DNA from: Litsea cubeba
Taxonomy: Eukaryota > Streptophyta > Magnoliopsida > Laurales > Lauraceae
Assembly (NCBI GenBank): GCA_012931725.1
Contig: CM022944.1
Coordinates: 113,086,241 to 113,150,240 of the forward strand
DNA: 64,000 nucleotides
Direction of reading: 5' to 3'
The position numbers and the translations under genes are program-made. Numbering within the stretch: position 1 is the stretch's first letter; the number at the start of each line of letters is the position of its first letter. A model generated the notes under the pieces. The model searched no databases and was not told where the DNA came from. It worked only from the letters and a program-made list of their open reading frames with translations. Of this stretch, positions 1-12,700 are shown one piece after another.

Positions 1-3000
1 GCAAAAGGTGCTTCGATCGAACTTGACATCAATTTTATGAGTCAATTTATTCCCATCAGCTGAAAAAAGAATGAAACAAAAGAAAATGAAGAGAAAAACA
101 CAAGTTCAATTCATTGGGTGATTTTATGGACTTTCGAACTTTTTACTATTAAATGTAAACTGATTAATTTTAGAAACCTATAAGATCACTAATGAACAGA
201 CCAACTTCGATGCACCCTACCTGAGACTACACCAAGAACATAGTATGGCTTCTTTCCATCTAGGCATCTACACCAATGATAATCATCTCTCCAGTTTTAG
301 GATCTTTCTGATGTAAACTGACATAAGTTAAAATCTCCAATTTTAGGATCTTTATATAAACCAAATTTTCAGAATGATGATGAAGATATAAAATCAAACC
401 AACCTTAGGGTGACTTGTAAAGGGGCGACCCCAAGAACCACTCAGATCCCAAAAATTCATCGTGTCGAGATTGGAGATGTCAATCTCATATGGGAAATGG
501 TTCTCTGCAATGGAATAAACCTTCCCCGCATGTTCAAACACATTAGTGTTGTTAAAGTCCTTGTTTACTTTTCCAAATCTTAGCTATTATCAGAAAAGAC
601 AAACAATATAGTTTAAGCTTCACTATGCAAATTATATATATTTATATATAGATCAATAGAAAGATGTATATCAATGATTTCAGGTCAATGGTTCTGACTT
701 CCCAGGTTGAGAACAAAAGCAGCAAGAATTGCTGGAGGCTTGCCTTTCGTTGCTGGAAGAAATAATGGTTTGTTCTGTTGCTTCTCTTTCATGTATGTAT
801 CAGATTCGATATATCTGTTTCTATATGATAGTGTCTGGTTTCCAATCTCATCTTTGTTAAAATAGGTGGCATGAACCATACCCTCTCCTTCAAACCAAGT
901 AGAGCTGGAGTCACCCAATATGGAAGTTCTTGCTGTCTTGTCTTTAAAAGTAGGATTTGGGCCTGTAGTTTATCAAAGTGGTATGCAGATTCAGGATCTT
1001 GTAAGAGATTACACACGTCTTAACATCATACAGATGAATGCAAAAGAATGTCAAATGACTTTATTTTTATTATTTTCCTTTATGTGCAGCACATCACTTT
1101 TTGGCAAAATGAAGAAACAAGTTGTTTTGTAATTGGTAGCTGATTATAGAGCTAAGGCTATTGCCAAGTGATACTTGACATAATTTAGTACCTTGTAAAT
1201 TGTGTTTTCGTAATGTCTTGGGATGCATATGATACGGGGCAGACCATAAACAATCAAGGAACCAAATTTTGAATGAAGACACCAAAACCAAAGCCTATGT
1301 AATGCAGTTCACAGCCTCTCGAACAGTGGGAATGAGACGAACATCAACATTTGCTATGGATTTACAAATTTATTGCAATTTAGGGATGATAAAGACATGA
1401 TTTTTAAGTATACGTGGAATTATATACGAGCAACTTTTGAAACAATAAAAGTGACCAGTGAACAATTCTAGATTGCATCAGATGAATACAACATATTTAC
1501 ACAACCTAAAGATTGTTAAAGTTGAGACAGTTGATTCTGCAAAACCCAAAATACAGGAGTTGAAAGGGGATCAATTGATTTTGACATAAACTTAGCCACA
1601 AAAGAGTTTTCGTTCACACATTCCAAAGTTATATCCAAGAGATGACATGTCAAAACCCTAGGTTGGAGTTCAAATAATGTGCCAAGTGTTCAAATTTTTG
1701 GAGGGTACAAAATAGTCTATCAACTCTTGTTGGTGATATATGCAGTCCTCTTAACATAGTTTGCCCGAAGGTCACATTTCCAGGTCTATTAAAGTTCCAT
1801 GCTGTCATAGCAGAAAGCGCGAAAGAGGAAAGGAAGAACATCACCATCCTCAACCTAAAGACAAAACCCTTAATCCACAGGGATGCTATATCACCATCCA
1901 CATTCAACATGGACTTGTAGCCCGCCAGATGAGTGGACTGGCCTGAGTTTCTGGTCAGGAAATTATTTTGTGAGGCCACACACTGATGAGTGGCTTGGAT
2001 CTTGCGTACAGGTTTACCAGTAAAGTAGACTTTATTATTATTATTATTGGTGAAGACCAGTAAAGTAGATTTTAAAAAGTGCACTAGTTGTATCTTCTGT
2101 GTGTTCCTTAATTTGGAAAGAAAATTATATTTAGGAAACCCACCATTTCTTATGTAAACACCATCAGGGAAGTCCTTTGGAATCTCTTCCTCAGTACTTG
2201 TATCATTGCTTCTCCAATTTCATGAACTGGAGCGAAATTTTCCTGTAACAAATTTAAAATGGTGTTAGCATTGTTTGCCACTCCCTAATGGGTGCAAGAT
2301 CATTTGTGAAAAAATAGAAAGTAATTGGGAGATTTGAGCTCAATATTTGGATTTACATTCTATTTCAATAACTATTTAAGTACATTTTTCTTTTTTGCTA
2401 AGTTGGGCTATTATAATATATTAAGTTCGGAGGTTTTTGGATTGAATTTTGACTGTCAGTTACGATTTTAAATCTTTTCAGTTTTCTCCACGGTTATCTC
2501 ATACAAACTACCTTTGAAACCACCACTCACCTCTACTCCACTTTTTCACTTTTAAAACTTCCAAAGACCTCCCTTTCTATCCAAAACTCGATCATTCCCT
2601 TTCTTCTCAAATTCTTCTTTTTCTTTCTTATCCCATTAGCTCTTAGATTATGTAAATAGGTACTTTCACGATAACTTTTTATTCTTTTGTTTTCTTTCTA
2701 TAATTTACAGCTATTTTTTATTATGCATAAATGCCGGTTATTCTTGTGCTGAGCATGGGTTATTGTGCTAGTATACTTTTATAGTGGAAGACCCAGGGTC
2801 AATTCTTGGCATGTGTGATACTAAGGTGCCAACACAACTCAACCATTAGCGTGTTGACAACTAGTAAAGCACATTTACTTTGTTGTATAGAACAAGAAAT
2901 TTTAAATTCATCAGCAATATATTAAAGAAGTGTAGAAGAGAAATTTCCTTATTGCTAAGATGTTGTTTCTTCTTACCGTTAAAAAAAATTAATAAATTTG

Positions 3001-3835
3001 CTGTTTCTTCTTAATAGACTCAGTTCTCATTTCTCTACAGTTGATGAGCCAAAAACAAACATAACAAAGGTACCTGTAGAATCATTGGTTCCTCCCCGAA
3101 CTTAAAGATCGAGTCCACAAGAGCATTAGTAAATTCCTTGATGCAAGTTTTATTTTCTCATGGACTTGGATTCTGAGGGGCAGTTGTTTCCATTCTCTTA
3201 CAAGAGGCTGGAATGACAGAAAAAGAAGAACATACATGCAATTAGTGTCTTATCCAAATGATTCAATTTCATCCAAAAAAAATCTATATCCAGCTCATTT
3301 TTTGTAAGGATGATCTACCAAATTCTCTTTACTTCATTCACTGGCTCTTTTTATAGCCGTTTGTGGTTTGCCCCGACTATAGATGAACAAATGTGGCGGA
3401 TGGGTGTGGGATACAAGCTATTCATCAATTGGGCTTCCATACACTTCGTGCATTTGTGCTCAGTGGTGGACCCACGATTTCTGTTTTAGTGAGACAGACA
3501 CAAAATGGTAATAGGATTTTGTGGGCTAACTCAGGATTTCCATACGGGGCGTGGACCCAAAATTTTCATGTGGGCTTTGGAGGAGGACCCAAGTCTGGTG
3601 AGGCAACTGCCCCCTCATCCATATACCCTGAGTTGACCGGACCCGACCCAACCCTACACCTTTTGGGGCCTATTCAGATTTTCCAATCACTGGTTATGAT
3701 TGCATGGTGCATCTACGAGTTTCTACTTACCTTGAATGTTGCAAGTAATGAAGATCTCAGACCATGAAAGGCCACTGTAAGCAGGGGTCCCTGTGTGGAA
3801 CTAGTGACGCTCAAACAAAAGCTATTGGACGCCAT
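1..3835 (-). pseudogene. Carotenoid cleavage dioxygenase-like pseudogene (5' part, exons 1-7)
   Basis: This minus-strand copy of the 20634-48611 gene runs off the left edge. Exons by homology are 3731-3835 (35 codons from the ATG, donor GTAAGT), 3074-3207, 2144-2242, 703-962, 404-583, 221-307 and 1-59. Exons 1, 4 and 5 still read well, for example FEHAGKVYS and FTSHPK, the latter carrying an iron-binding His. Breaks seen directly: exon 2 is 134 bp against 135 in the intact gene (one A lost); exon 3 is 99 against 103 (4 bp lost); exon 6 is 87 against 79 (8 bp gained, TAG at 260-262); the exon 4 donor is GG instead of GT (minus-strand T lost at 701). The upstream TATA box of the intact copy is also missing. 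Introns 1 and 3 are short (523 and 1181 bp) and show the layout before transposons entered the intact copy. A functional protein is very unlikely. Confidence 0.9.
2760..2872 (+). repeat. Short dispersed SINE-like repeat, copy 1
   Basis: About 110 bp in intron 3 of the pseudogene resemble 9506-9615. Shared blocks are a phrase around CCAGGG, then AAGGTG, CAACAC or ACACCA, ACTCAACCAT and GTGTTG. The CCAGGG part vaguely recalls a tRNA box B, so a small SINE is possible, but I see no A tail or target duplication. Confidence 0.35.
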
Positions 3836-5267
3836 TTTTTAAGAGAAAGTCAGTCTCTGAAATCTGGATTCTCTCCCTCAAAACATCTAGAATTGAAATG
3901 TTACAAGATTCTCAATAAGATTCCGGTTCTAGGATTTCACATAAACCAATAAAGTCAATTCTTTTTTTCTAGAAGTCGCATGATTCTATGTGCAAGAAAC
4001 ATTGTTTGAGTATTTGTTTCGATAAAATCACTAGTTTCTGTTTAGAAGAAACATTGTTTTTAAGTCTTTGTTTGAATGTAATCACATGCAGGGGCGGTGT
4101 TAGGGGGGGTAATTGATCTAAAACATGGATTTTAAAATTAGACTTCAACAATCTTAGGTGTTTCGTGAAAAAGGGAAGAAGAAGAAGAAGAGGAACAAGA
4201 AGAAAAAAGAATGGAAGGGAGGGAAAGGAAAGGATGGAAGGAAGAAATAATGAGGATCTTGGTTGGGAAGTTCTGCCTCATCAAATTTGAGGTTTTCCTG
4301 AATAGCAGAGGTTACAAAGCTTACAGGTACTCATGAAGAAGATACAGAGCTCACTTGCAGAGATTATTCAAGTTGAAAAATATAAAGTGCACAGTACATC
4401 ACTTTTCTTTTCAATCATTATGGCTCGTGTTAAATCATTATGGCTCGTGTTAGAAATCTAAATCGTTCAAAATCACTTTCTCTCTATTTTATTATTACAT
4501 AAATTCTCAATCTTATCCACCGTGGAGGAAAAGCGGTTGCTATTAATTAGTGGGACCGTGTTTTTGATCGGTTTAGATTTTAAATATGGATTTGAGTCAT
4601 GGGTATAATCAATGAGCATGCTTATTTAAGTGTTCCAAAACAATAATCTCCAATGTAACTTTTGAGATTTTAGTATATACCATGGACCTGCTCCTCCATT
4701 CTTTGCTCTCCTTTATTGGATAAGAACAAGGGTGACCTTTTTTTTAAAGGATTTAAGTGCTATTTTACAGGGGTTATGCCTCAATTTCTTAGATTAGGAC
4801 TTATTTTTTCAAGTGCTACTTAATCAGAAGTATGACTCAATTTCTTAGATTATGATTTGTTCAAAAAGAGTCATGCGATATAGACCGTAAACATTACCAT
4901 TTGTACATTGTAATTCGCTTTTGTTATAGTTAATGACCCCTCTTTTTATAAGCCCTAGCTAAACTTGATTCCACTAAAAAAAGGTCAGCTGCCAAATTGA
5001 ATACCAAAATATTCAAAACTGCAAGAGTATTTTGTCCACATTGAAGTTGAATTGGGATTGGATCTTGGGTTTCTCTAGTGACAGATGAATATCGCTTTTC
5101 ATTTATTGTTTCTTTCATTATCTTTATTACTAATTTTTATATTTCTAATATTTGCTAATTCTTTTACAGGGGCTCGACCATAGTTAATCATCTCCAATTA
5201 ATATATTTTTTTAGAGATTTTGCCCCATAGTTATCTTTAGAGTTGAATTTTTTTCTCCTCCTTTCAT

Positions 5268-5370
5268 CTTTTTATCATTGAGTGCTACCGCTGGAGAGTC
5301 TCTTTTGTCATCATTTATTACTTTTTATCATTTAGTGCCGCCACTGGAGAGTCTTTTGTCATCATTTGAC
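5268..5370. repeat. Imperfect tandem duplication, about 53 bp, two copies
   Basis: Two adjacent copies share TTTTTATCATT, AGTGC, CTGGAGAGTC and TTTTGTCATCATTT with a few substitutions. No coding role is apparent. Confidence 0.65.
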
Positions 5371-6553
5371 CTCTTTTTCACTATGTTGACCAAGTCAAAC
5401 CTCTCATGACCAACCACTTTGGCCAAGTTGACCAAGTCAAACCCTTCCTACCAAGCCATGTACATCGTATTGAGTTATTGACATAGTAAAAATTCCTCCA
5501 AATGGGTCAAAACTAACCTACCAAGTTAGAAATGCTCCAAATTGATCCAAACCTAACCTATCTAGCAAACTTTGGCCAAAGTCTAAACCCATCTCAAAAA
5601 TAAATAGGTCTTAACCCAGCCCAAACTCCACTGTCTACAACCCAATTGACAAAGTCAACTTGACCTACAAAACTACCTCCAAACCCATCTAAGGACCCAC
5701 TCTTCACTCTACAAAGCCCTCTAAATTCAAATTTGAAAAGTCCTTGTCATCCCACTACCCTAAACTTACTCCCCAAGCCACCAAAGTTCCCCCAAAATTC
5801 AAATCAATCCAAATGGAAGGGAACCCATGCACATGGGTCTCCCAACCCATGGGTGCTCCATGTGTGGGCCCTCCTTTGGTCCACTAACCCTTGCAAGCTC
5901 ATTTAAAGCCAATTCTGGAAATAACTACCTCATCCCATTTTCCTTTTAAATAGCAACTCCATTTCCCATTTTCACAAAGTCCAAAAACTAAAGTAAAAAC
6001 CATCAAATACATGATCCAAGGCCACTCTCTCTCATTGAATGAACTCAACCATAGCTTCAAATTTCTTGTGCTTGTTTATTTGTAGTAAGACCATTGAAGG
6101 AACGGTGGAGGAATTGTGGCCCCAAAATTCCATAAGAAGGGGACCACAATGGAAAAGAAGAATAATAATTATAATAACAATAACATTAATAACAATAATA
6201 CTTATACTAATAACTAATTCCTACCACACAACCGTTGGATTATTTTTCATATGAACTATTATAAGGATCAGACCTCGGACCCATACAAGCCCAAGCCCAA
6301 GCCCATGGCTGAGTCATTGATCCAAAGAAAGCTAGCCGACAGCAGGAAATGGCTTAGCCCGGGAGAGAAATCCTAGAAACCGATGAATCCAATGATGATG
6401 GAACTGAATGATTACCATTTTCTTCTTCTACATGTCTTCTCCTCTTCTCCTCCTCTTCTCCCTCCAATTTCAATGGCCTCCATTTCTCCTCCCCTTCATC
6501 ATCTCTCCATCTCTACCGTCAATTTTCTCCGATTGCAAACATCTCCCCCGTAA

Positions 6554-6557
<4 letters not shown>

Positions 6558-6603
<46 letters not shown>
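6558..6603. repeat. (TC)n microsatellite
   Basis: An uninterrupted run of about 23 TC units. The serine-leucine open frame across it is a by-product of the repeat. Confidence 0.95.
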
Positions 6604-6607
<4 letters not shown>

Positions 6608-7131
6608 TTACTTGTGTGGCCCTCCATTTTTGGTGATCAGACCGTTGATCCGATTTACCTAGAGAGTTCTTTTTGATCTTGACCGGACAATCGTACTCTC
6701 GTCACTCCCGGATAAAAATAAACGGTCAGGATCAAATATGAAAGAATGAAGCGGCAACAAATTAATAATTGACATTCGAAGGAAACCACAATCAATAATT
6801 ATTTGGATACACATGATTTTCCAATTTGTCACATTCTTAGATCTGGCGTCGTTCACTGCGGACCCCATCAGTTCAACGGTCTTGATCTCCTGAAATGGCC
6901 CAACGTTGTACAATGTACGATCTTGATCCATAATTTTCCATTTGGATTCCCTGTTGGATTGATCCTACGTTTTTATTTTTCATTTCCTATTTCACGTCTT
7001 AATGACATTTCTAAGTAATTTAGTGTCTAAAACACCACTTAGGCAACTTGAAGAAATTTTAAGATTCAGTTTTCATTATCTACTCATTGCCAGAAGGATC
7101 ATGTAGTGTGAACAGTAATTCGATACTTTAA

Positions 7132-7415
7132 GGCCCTATTTCTTTAGTGAAATTTATGCTAGGAATTCATCATGTCCAGGAATTTCTGGATATGATGTGA
7201 CAAGCTGTCCCCTGAAATTTCTGAATTCCATGTTTCTTTACTTACATTTCAGCCACCTTTTGACCTTTGGGAATATAGGAATTACACTCCGTAGGCATTT
7301 TTGTGGAATTCCTGGATGCTCAAGCCCAAAGGGACATCCAGGAATTCCACTTTGTCTGAGAATTCAGGAATTCCCCAGACAGGAATTCCTGGAATTCCAG
7401 CAAAGAAATAGGCCC
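7132..7415. mobile_element. MITE with TAA target duplication (Tourist/Harbinger-like)
   Basis: The left end GGCCCTATTTCTTT and the reverse complement of the right end, GGGCCTATTTCTTT, match at 13 of 14 bases. TAA flanks both sides (7129-7131 and 7416-7418), as expected for PIF/Harbinger-type insertion. The 284-bp interior has no coding capacity and is unusually rich in GGAATTCC and AGGAATTC palindromes near the right end. The superfamily is inferred from the TAA duplication. Confidence 0.7.
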
Positions 7416-9505
7416 TAAGCTTCATCAGAGAACTCAATGGTTTAGGTTCATTTGATTATTTTTTCCACTTGCCTGATTCGAAGTTCGAGTTGTCTGATTC
7501 GAAGTTTGAGTTCCACAAATTCGATGAACTAATTCATTTGTAATCATGCTATAAGTCCAACGATGGGCCCATATCTAAAACCCAAACAATTCAAAATAAT
7601 TGTTGTTCTTTGCATTTACTTTGAGCCAATAATGTTTTACTTCAATTGAAGTTTGGCTCACTTTCAGATTGATCATGTATAAAACACTTGCTTAAAAGTA
7701 AAGAAGCAATGAAAAATCCTATTTTTTACCAATGATCAATCTTAAGACGGGGCCGACTCTAATTGTAGTTAAATCAATGTTAATATATAAGAGGTGCAGT
7801 GCTTTTAAGCGGCCTGGATTTTAGGTAAGCCCCACTAATGGATTTATAGGATTTGGTTAGATAACTTTATGAGAATGGTTCGCTTTGTAAATTGAACAAC
7901 AAATTATTGAAAATAAACTATTCACAGTTGGTTGGTTGTGTTAGCAAACTAGGCATGCATTTGTCAAGGAAAATTGTGTATATAGTTCCTGTATCTGTTG
8001 GTGATTATTTCAGTTAAAGCAGGACAAGTAGTTAACCAACTTCTACTTACTACTATACCTCTGGATATTATGGTTTCATGTGTACTCCTGAGCTAATTTG
8101 AAATACTCAAAAGAATGTGAGTTGGATATTGACATATTAGACAGTTCAATTGTCTTTCAATGGAGTCTATTTGGATGGGCAGGAAAAAAACATAAAGCCA
8201 ACCTGATAGGCTAAAGACTTTGACTGAGTAAGAAGGCAAAATACACAATATAGATATCACAGCAGCAACTAATTAAAATCTTACTCGTTAATACTAACAT
8301 GAATCGCGTAAATGAACTATCTGCTCATTAATACTGACGTGAATCGCTTAAATGAACCAAGTCCTTACTTATCCAATATTTCAATGTCAAATCAAGAGTT
8401 ATTTTTATGCTTACACTATAAGGAGTCTTGTAGGTGCACGTTCATAAATGTATAAGATTAGATATCAAGTCATTTTTCCACTCATCTTCCTCTGCGACAA
8501 TTTCGTCTAGACTGACATTATGTGGGAACAATATTGAACTTGGCCCTAGTTATTTGTCTTATGCTATTTCTTAAATGAACTCAGTGTCATCATCATCAGA
8601 ACCTTATCCCATCACTCTGAGGTCTGCAATGCATGAACACATCCTTACTAGGATTTACGAATAGTGAATTTATAGACAGGCATTTGCAAGAATGAAGTCT
8701 ACAGCCTCTTAACCATGATCAATATTATGGTGGCCAACCCATTATTTGTTTCATTTTTTTTTTCTTTTTTTCTTTTTAACCTACCAAGATGCCACATCTT
8801 CAACATTTGATGTTGTGATAAGGAATATCTCAGCAGAGCTAAGTAGATAACCATAAAAACACATGCATTCAAACACACAAACCTGTATAGAAACTATGTT
8901 AAAGGTAAAATAGGCAGAGCATTTGACAGTGTGTGCTAAAACAAACTGCAGTGTAATTTTACATTTCCCTGCCATTCAAGACATTTTGCATTGGCAATAA
9001 CATTTTTTTTCCTTTCCTGAAAAAATCAATGGGTATAACTGATTTTGAGTTACAACATGCTTTTCACTATGATGCACGGATACTTCAACATGGGCAATGT
9101 ATCATGTCGAATAGTATCTGATACTTCACTGTGTATGTGTAAACTACATGTCCTTGCCATGTCCATGTTGTGTCCCTATTGTATCCATGACGTATCTGGG
9201 CATCACAGGTTTCTCATATGCTATTTTATGGTTTTGTCTTCATTTTCATTTTTAATTTGATTGGAACTTCCTGCTAATATTTTTCAATTTTCTTTTTATT
9301 TTTTTAGAGTTCATGATCATTTATTATCTTTAAAATTTCTTCTGTTCTTGTTGATGCCGATTGATGTCATATGTATATTCATCTATAATTTTTATTCTCT
9401 TTCCACGCAATGAATATATGACAATCAAAGCCAAGTTTTTTGCTTTTAACTTTTGATGGATTTCCTGCTGAACTTTTTTTTTTTTCTCTTTTGCTATGTT
9501 GGAGT

Positions 9506-9615
9506 ACTAGTTAGGGGTGATACTTTTAACTTGACGATCCAGGGATTGATCCCTGGGCAAGTATGTAAAATAAGGTGGCTACACCACTCAACCATGAGTG
9601 TGTTGGCTTCTTGCT
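9506..9615 (+). repeat. Short dispersed SINE-like repeat, copy 2
   Basis: This shares blocks with 2760-2872 and includes CCAGGGATTGATCCCTGG, which is partly palindromic and box-B-like. It lies about 120 bp upstream of the LETM1-like ATG. Confidence 0.35.
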
Positions 9616-9674
9616 AAAACTTTGATGGGTTGATGGATATCGTGTTTTTGAAAAATTTCTCAACATTGAAGACT

Positions 9675-9682
9675 TATATAAT
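9675..9682 (+). promoter_or_regulatory. Possible TATA box of the LETM1-like gene
   Basis: TATATAAT lies 54 bp before the chosen ATG, a plausible plant TATA spacing. The region is AT-rich, so chance is possible. Confidence 0.3.
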
Positions 9683-9735
9683 GTAAACTCTTTCAGTTTT
9701 AAGTTTATATCTATCTTCTTTTAAGATAAGAGACA

Positions 9736-12700
9736 ATGCATGATCCTATGTTACAGCTCAACAAATTGAAGAACAATTTACTGAGCTCATTAATTTTACC
9801 TTTCAGAAATAGTTGTGGCACAAAGAACAGAGGAATGATCAGGGACAACACAGTCCCTGTTATATTAGGTTCACAACTGTGGAATTTAAATCAGAAGGGA
9901 AGAGGCAATTTTGGACCATTGAGGAATAGCATTTTGTTCAGATTTCTGTGCTCTCATTTTGTGTCATCTTCTACACCACATCCTTCGACGCGGTTATCTT
10001 GCATTGAGTTGCCCACAGCTTTTGCAGCTTCAGATTATAGTAAAGATGATATTGGATTTCCTGAAGTTGTAAATGATACTCATGAAATGAGTATTAATCA
10101 GATAGATTACCTACTTCAGATTTTGCATCAATCTGCGAATAGCTTCTTCGTCGCCATACAATCCCACAAATCAGTTAGAAACTGTCTGGAGCTTTCAAAA
10201 GCTTGGGTTGGTGTGGACGTGCATGCATGGCACAAGCATGTAGCCTATGAGGTAGTAAGTTTATTACAACTAATTAAATAGCCTCTTTGTTGGTTATATA
10301 TATATATATATATTCAAGTTTTCACTCTTTTCTTTCTTCCTTCTTTTCCTTTTTCCCATGTATTTTTTTCTTCAGAGATCTACTTGCAATAAATTAACAA
10401 TTATCTTGAAATGGGAGATCTTCTAAACGTAAAATTTATCTAGAGAAGGAAGTGACTTTTATCTGGATTTGTAGGCTGCAGTCTATGCGTTATTGAAAAC
10501 AGTAAAAGAAATGGGGATTGCGATCTGTGATGAACATGAAAATGACCCTCATCCATTTTGCAGAATGTGAGTTCCACTCATTTAATGATAAATTTCATGA
10601 GAGTGTTAACTTGGATGGCATATTTGGAGTGTGAGTTTCATCTTCTAAACAAAACTTGTGCATACTGCTTATGGATATTTCAACAAAATATGTGAAATTT
10701 GGATATCAATCATATCTAGGTCATGATGTTTGAACTTTGATTTCCTTTCTTACAAGAATTTCACCCAAGATAAGCATTCTCCTAGAAGACATTGAAAGCC
10801 AGTTGAACAAAAGGGACCCAAGATTGGTGGAATGGTTTAAAATGGAACAACTACCAGTTTTTGCAGAACACTTTGCTCCATTGTTGGGAAGGTGGTCAAC
10901 AGAATATCCAACAAGGTTTGCACATGGTACCTAATACTTTTTGTTGGAATACAACTGTATACTTAAGCACATTGATATCTGTACTTCTTACATCTATGAT
11001 GATGAAGGTCAGATCAGATATGTGGCATAGTCGCTAACACCCCATGACAGGGGAACTAGTCTAATCACAACCAATTTCAGTGGTGTTGCAGTGATCGTTC
11101 TGGCAATCAGCTGCACAATTGCAGTTCAGAAGCTGGGCGCTGAGCGTATTTCTTGTCCTCTGTTTACACACTCTTTTCCGGACATGATAGGAGAGCTCAT
11201 GGATGTGTTACTTGGTCTTGCTTCAATGGATAAATTGCATAAATTGGCATCAAAGGCAGGGTTTGAACACGAGTTCCTTGCTCATTTTTGTTCAAATGTA
11301 TTGTATCATAATAGAAGCTGCGAGGTTGTATTTTGGGTCAGTATGGCTTGGAGAAAGCTTATATTTGCATTTCAGAGAGAGGGCGTGGTTTCAAAGCTGC
11401 AGATTTTGCATGACAGCAAGGTTTGTTAGATGCTTTTTACTCACATTTTAGTTCTTGAAATAAAATGAAAAAACAATTACCTGTAAAAATAGAATATAAA
11501 GAAGCAAGAATTTTGATGAATGTGGAGCTTGGTTCTTAAGGGTGGATGATGATTGCGATTTGAAATCGAGAGGAAGATCCAAGAACTGTACTTTGAGAAC
11601 CATTGATGAATCATTTCATATAAATGCAGCAAAAGTAAGCTTGTGTGCAAACAAAGTATGAAATGTCCCAACTTCAACCTAACAAATGAACTTATTTAAC
11701 AAAAAAATAAAATAAAAATAAACCTCTGGAAACTAACTAAAACATCTTAGGCGCCTTCTCATTTGATTGCCTTGTTATGACATTGCTGAAACATGTGGTT
11801 CATGTGTGTCCAGACATGTTGAGTTATGTCTTCAAGGCCAAGTACTGAAGCGCGCCTTCCTGGGCTTCTTTATTTTGTGCTCATCTCACATATTTTTTTT
11901 CGCTAATAAAGGTGAGGATATTATTAATTAATGTTCTTTTTGTACTCCTTACACTAGGTTTATCTAACATTATTGACAGATTCTAGAGAGGGATTTGGCT
12001 ACTCTTGGTCTTTTTGCGTTCTTAGGGAGAAGGACGAGGTTGTTCCTATCAAGCATGGGGATAAAGGATCTTGATGAGCCGTTGCAGGATTTTCTTAGGT
12101 AATTTTCTTTTTTAATACTTCAAAGACTAAGATTATGTGAATAATTCTAGTTATGTTCTTTTTTAAAGCTAGATGTTATATCAGGTTAGTGTTCTTACAT
12201 TGCAGTTATTTGGAGTGTGGCAGCCTTTTCATTTACCCCGAGTTATCTTCCATACCAGCATATGAACTTTTTATGGAGGTTAGTCTTGCTTATGCTATTA
12301 CTTGAGGTCTGAAGTGTTATCTTGAGGGTTCCATTGGACCTCACTCTTGATTGAAATGGCACTATGTATGGTTAGGTGTTGAAAGAGGTAACTACATTAG
12401 GTGAGTCTCCTTTTCTGGTTTCCTCTTTGGAACCAATTATTAGTCTTGGGCAGTAAACTGTAAATACTGCTGCCTGTGCTGGTGTTTTGAGACCATAGCA
12501 CGAAACACCATGTTAGAGCTCAATACATTGTTCAGTGGGAAGACATATTTTATTGTATTGGAAAACATTTTTGAAAAGTGGAAATATTTTTGAGGACTTC
12601 AATCTGAACTTAAATGAAAAATTATTAATTGTAACTTGAAGTCATGGGAATTGCATGTTCTCTTTTTTAGTAGGCTCTTGCAGTTTCACTATCTATAAGT

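Larger units (their letters stand above)
3836..7131. other. Intergenic, no gene recognised
   Basis: This is sequence upstream of the CCD pseudogene. It holds a 20-bp tandem duplication around ATTATGGCTCGTG (4413-4453), a purine-rich stretch near 4160-4260, a C- and A-rich stretch at 5380-5990 with repeated GACCAAGTCAAAC, and the microsatellite listed separately. The motif CAGGGGCGG at 4088 resembles a hAT end, but I found no partner for it. Short open frames here have no recognisable domains. Confidence 0.5.
7419..9735. other. Intergenic, upstream of the LETM1-like gene
   Basis: AT-rich sequence with no recognisable coding domain. It contains a repeated phrase around 'TTAATACTAACATGAATCG' (8290 and 8330) and the second copy of the SINE-like repeat at 9506-9615. 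The proximal 200 bp should include the promoter of the downstream gene. Confidence 0.5.

Noticed and set aside
1650..2084. 144-codon open frame on the minus strand
   Set aside because: It covers the end of pseudogene intron 3, has no recognisable domain and is not conserved as a frame in the matching intron near 37.6 kb.
3393..3767. 124-codon open frame on the plus strand
   Set aside because: It lies antisense over intron 1 and exon 1 of the CCD pseudogene and has no recognisable domain.
4088..4096. CAGGGGCGG as a hAT end
   Set aside because: No inverted partner or target duplication could be found in the surrounding kilobases.
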